A DNA stretch of 8,079 bases, from NCBI GenBank assembly GCA_003220955.1, contig QHTW01000170.1:1-8079 (forward strand). The letters run 5' to 3'. Positions 6,720 to 8,079 of the stretch are shown one piece after another; the stretch's first letter is position 1, and each line of letters starts with the position of its first letter. A model generated the notes under the pieces. It made no database searches. It saw only the letters and a program-made list of their open reading frames with translations, and was not told where the DNA came from. Made by a program: the position numbers and the translations under genes. This DNA comes from Gemmatimonadota bacterium. Its GTDB lineage: Bacteria; Gemmatimonadota; Gemmatimonadetes; Gemmatimonadales; GWC2-71-9.

Positions 6720-7558
6720 TCGCCGGCGCGGTGCTGCTCCTCGCGCTTCAAACCGAGGGTTGGACGGCGGCTCCGCTCCAGCCGACCGTGGGCGATACGA
6801 TCCGGCTCGAGCGCGCGGTCGGAGCGCCGGCGGGCTGGCGCGTCCGGGCCGGCAGGCTCGCCTCGGGCTCGGTCGCCGAGCCGCTCGGGGATGCGGTGAT
6901 AGTTGCCGGTGCTTCCGGCGGCTGGGTGGTGCGTTATGCCGTGGTGGCATGGAGACCGGGCGCGATCACCCTGGAGATGCCTCCGATCTGGCGACTCGGC
7001 CCCGATGGGACAGCGGACTCATTGGCCGGTGGCACGGCGGCGTTCCACGTGGCGAGCGTCATCCCCGACAGTGTGAAGGCTCCGGTGCCGCAGCCCGCCG
7101 TCGGGCCGCTGCGGCTCGAACGAACCAGTGCGATTCCCATCACTCTGGCGGTGGTCCTCGCCGGCGGTGTGCTGTTGCTCCTGATCGGGTGGCGACGCCG
7201 CGGCCCGCGCGTCAGCGTGGCGGGTCCGGCGCTCGCGCCCGACGGGGAGATCCCGGACTCCCGCTGGCTGTCCGCCGGCGAGCCGAAGGCGGTCGCGGCG
7301 CGGGCGGCGCAGCGGCTGCGCCGCGCCGTGGCGAATGCGGTCCCCGACGCGCACGAGGCATTGAGCACCGCGGAATGTCTGGCGGCAGTCGAACGAGCGT
7401 GGCCCAAGGCGCCGCTGCGTGATCTGCGGCAGCTGCTGCTGGCGCTCGATCAGGTTGCGTTCGCGACGGCGCACGGGGTGGAAGTCGCTCCGCTCGCGGC
7501 GCGCGCGCGAACCCTCGCGCGGGAGTTCAAGAAGGACGGGAAGGCGGCGTCGGAATGA
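6716..7558 (+). CDS. BatD/DUF4381-like single-pass membrane protein
   Basis: This 280-residue protein looks like the small BatD- or DUF4381-type member of MoxR-Bat operons. Residues 1-12 are a short hydrophobic leader (MIAGAVLLLALQ). Residues about 15-138 form a beta-rich, probably extracytoplasmic domain that opens with PTVGDTIRLER, as BatD-type domains do. A transmembrane helix lies at 140-159 (ITLAVVLAGGVLLLLIGW), followed by the stop-transfer sequence RRRG. The remaining 120 residues are predicted cytoplasmic and helical. It is about half the length of full BatD, which carries several repeated periplasmic domains. The ATG at 6716 overlaps the DUF58 stop (ATGA); no convincing Shine-Dalgarno is seen, so coupling is likely. 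Upstream in-frame codons back to 6419 lie inside DUF58 and are not accepted. Position between DUF58 and batA is the strongest support; sequence similarity alone is weak. Confidence 0.75.
   Translation: MIAGAVLLLALQTEGWTAAPLQPTVGDTIRLERAVGAPAGWRVRAGRLASGSVAEPLGDAVIVAGASGGWVVRYAVVAWRPGAITLEMPPIWRLGPDGTADSLAGGTAAFHVASVIPDSVKAPVPQPAVGPLRLERTSAIPITLAVVLAGGVLLLLIGWRRRGPRVSVAGPALAPDGEIPDSRWLSAGEPKAVAARAAQRLRRAVANAVPDAHEALSTAECLAAVERAWPKAPLRDLRQLLLALDQVAFATAHGVEVAPLAARARTLAREFKKDGKAASE
7538..7544 (+). promoter_or_regulatory. Ribosome binding site for batA
   Basis: The purine-rich GGGAAGG ends ten bases before the ATG at 7555, inside the end of the upstream gene. It supports that ATG as the batA start. 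Confidence 0.45.
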
Positions 7559-8079
7559 CGTTCGCCCGGCCGCTGCTCCTGCTGCTGCTCGCGGCGTTGC
7601 CGCTGTGGTGGTGGTGGCGCCGCCGGCGTCTGGCGAAGCTCGCCGGCGCGCCGATGAGCGACGTCCGCGCCGCGATGGGACCGGTGGAGCGACTGTGGAT
7701 CGCGCGGCTTCCGGTGTCGCTGCGATCCGTGTGTCTCGGCGCGTGGATCATTGCCGCGGCCGGCCCGCGGCTCGGATCGGCACGCGCGGAGCTCCGCAGC
7801 GAAGGGATCTCGATCGTGCTGGCGGTCGATATCTCGAGCAGCATGCTCGCCGAAGATTTCTCGCCTTCGAATCGCCTGGATGTGGCGCGGCGCACCGCGA
7901 CCGAGTTCGTCCGCGCGCGTGCCTCGGACCGCATCGGCCTTGTCGCGTTCGCCGGGCAAGCGCTGACGCAGGTGCCGATTACCACGGATTACGAAGTTCT
8001 CGAAGAGGCGATTCGGCAGCTGCGCGTGGGAATCGTGGAGGATGGGACCGCGATCGGCACGGCGATCGCGACGAGCGCG
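7555..8079 (+). CDS. batA: BatA-type VWA membrane protein, N-terminal part (3' end outside window)
   Basis: The frame is open from the ATG at 7555 to the window edge, giving 175 residues of a protein that is normally about 310-340 long. Residues 6-21 are the first membrane helix (PLLLLLLAALPLWWWW), closed by four arginines. A second hydrophobic stretch at 58-70 (SVCLGAWIIAAAG) precedes the VWA domain. The VWA domain starts with ISIVLAVDISSSMLAEDF at 86-101. Asp92, Ser94 and Ser96 are the MIDAS DxSxS ligands, and Thr165 in EDGTAIGTAI is the expected MIDAS threonine. SNRLDVARR and IGLVAFAGQALTQVPITTD are characteristic BatA blocks. BatA proteins are membrane-anchored VWA proteins linked to aerotolerance and envelope stress in Bacteroides and thought to work with MoxR. 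The start overlaps the upstream stop (ATGA). The last MIDAS Asp and the C-terminal helix fall outside the window. Confidence 0.93.
   Translation, partial: MTFARPLLLLLLAALPLWWWWRRRRLAKLAGAPMSDVRAAMGPVERLWIARLPVSLRSVCLGAWIIAAAGPRLGSARAELRSEGISIVLAVDISSSMLAEDFSPSNRLDVARRTATEFVRARASDRIGLVAFAGQALTQVPITTDYEVLEEAIRQLRVGIVEDGTAIGTAIATSA

Noticed and set aside
5640..6950. 436-residue open frame on the minus strand across moxR, DUF58 and the BatD-like gene
   Set aside because: It lies antisense to three genes with strong family motifs, spans their junctions, and is Arg/Pro/His-rich low-complexity sequence. Very high GC leaves few stop codons, so long antisense frames are expected.
2..8079. CRISPR arrays, tRNA or rRNA genes, insertion sequences, hairpin terminators or phage genes
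   Set aside because: I saw no regularly spaced repeats, no inverted-repeat-flanked transposase, no hairpin followed by a T-run, and no RNA gene signature. The window is fully occupied by overlapping coding genes.

Overview
The window is very GC-rich and every gene I can support lies on the + strand. Gene order and protein style (ScpA-ScpB-pseudouridine synthase followed by a MoxR/DUF58/Bat block, with Ala/Arg/Gly-rich proteins) suggest a high-GC environmental bacterium. Gemmatimonadota is my best guess, with Acidobacteriota or a deltaproteobacterial-type lineage as alternatives. This is inference from style; there is no rRNA or other phylogenetic marker here.

Layout. Bases 2-355 are the 3' end of scpA, 330-878 scpB and 875-1594 an RluB/RsuA-type rRNA pseudouridine synthase. 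These are common housekeeping neighbours for chromosome condensation and ribosome maturation. Bases 1581-3242 encode a 553-residue protein with an N-terminal Rossmann fold, which I cannot assign to a characterised enzyme. Bases 3242-4828 encode a 528-residue HEAT-repeat protein with a distinct N-terminal domain and a proline-rich linker. Bases 4825-8079 hold a MoxR AAA+ ATPase, a DUF58 protein with a complete MIDAS metal site, a membrane-anchored BatD/DUF4381-like protein and the start of a BatA-type von Willebrand factor A membrane protein, which runs off the end of the window.

The nine genes have no intergenic bases at all. Each start codon overlaps the previous stop by 1, 4, 14 or 26 bases, and five of the eight junctions are ATGA or GTGA four-base overlaps. 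I therefore read the window as one stretch of translationally coupled operon. Its promoter lies upstream of base 1 and its terminator beyond base 8079. I found no internal promoter, terminator, RNA gene, mobile element or CRISPR array, and no gene-free stretch of 300 bases.

The second half is a recognisable MoxR-Bat system. In such systems the AAA+ ATPase is thought to act with VWA proteins in a chaperone-like way on envelope or metalloprotein targets, and Bat genes were first linked to aerotolerance in Bacteroides. The less familiar parts are the Rossmann protein and the HEAT protein, which bridge the housekeeping genes and the Bat block.
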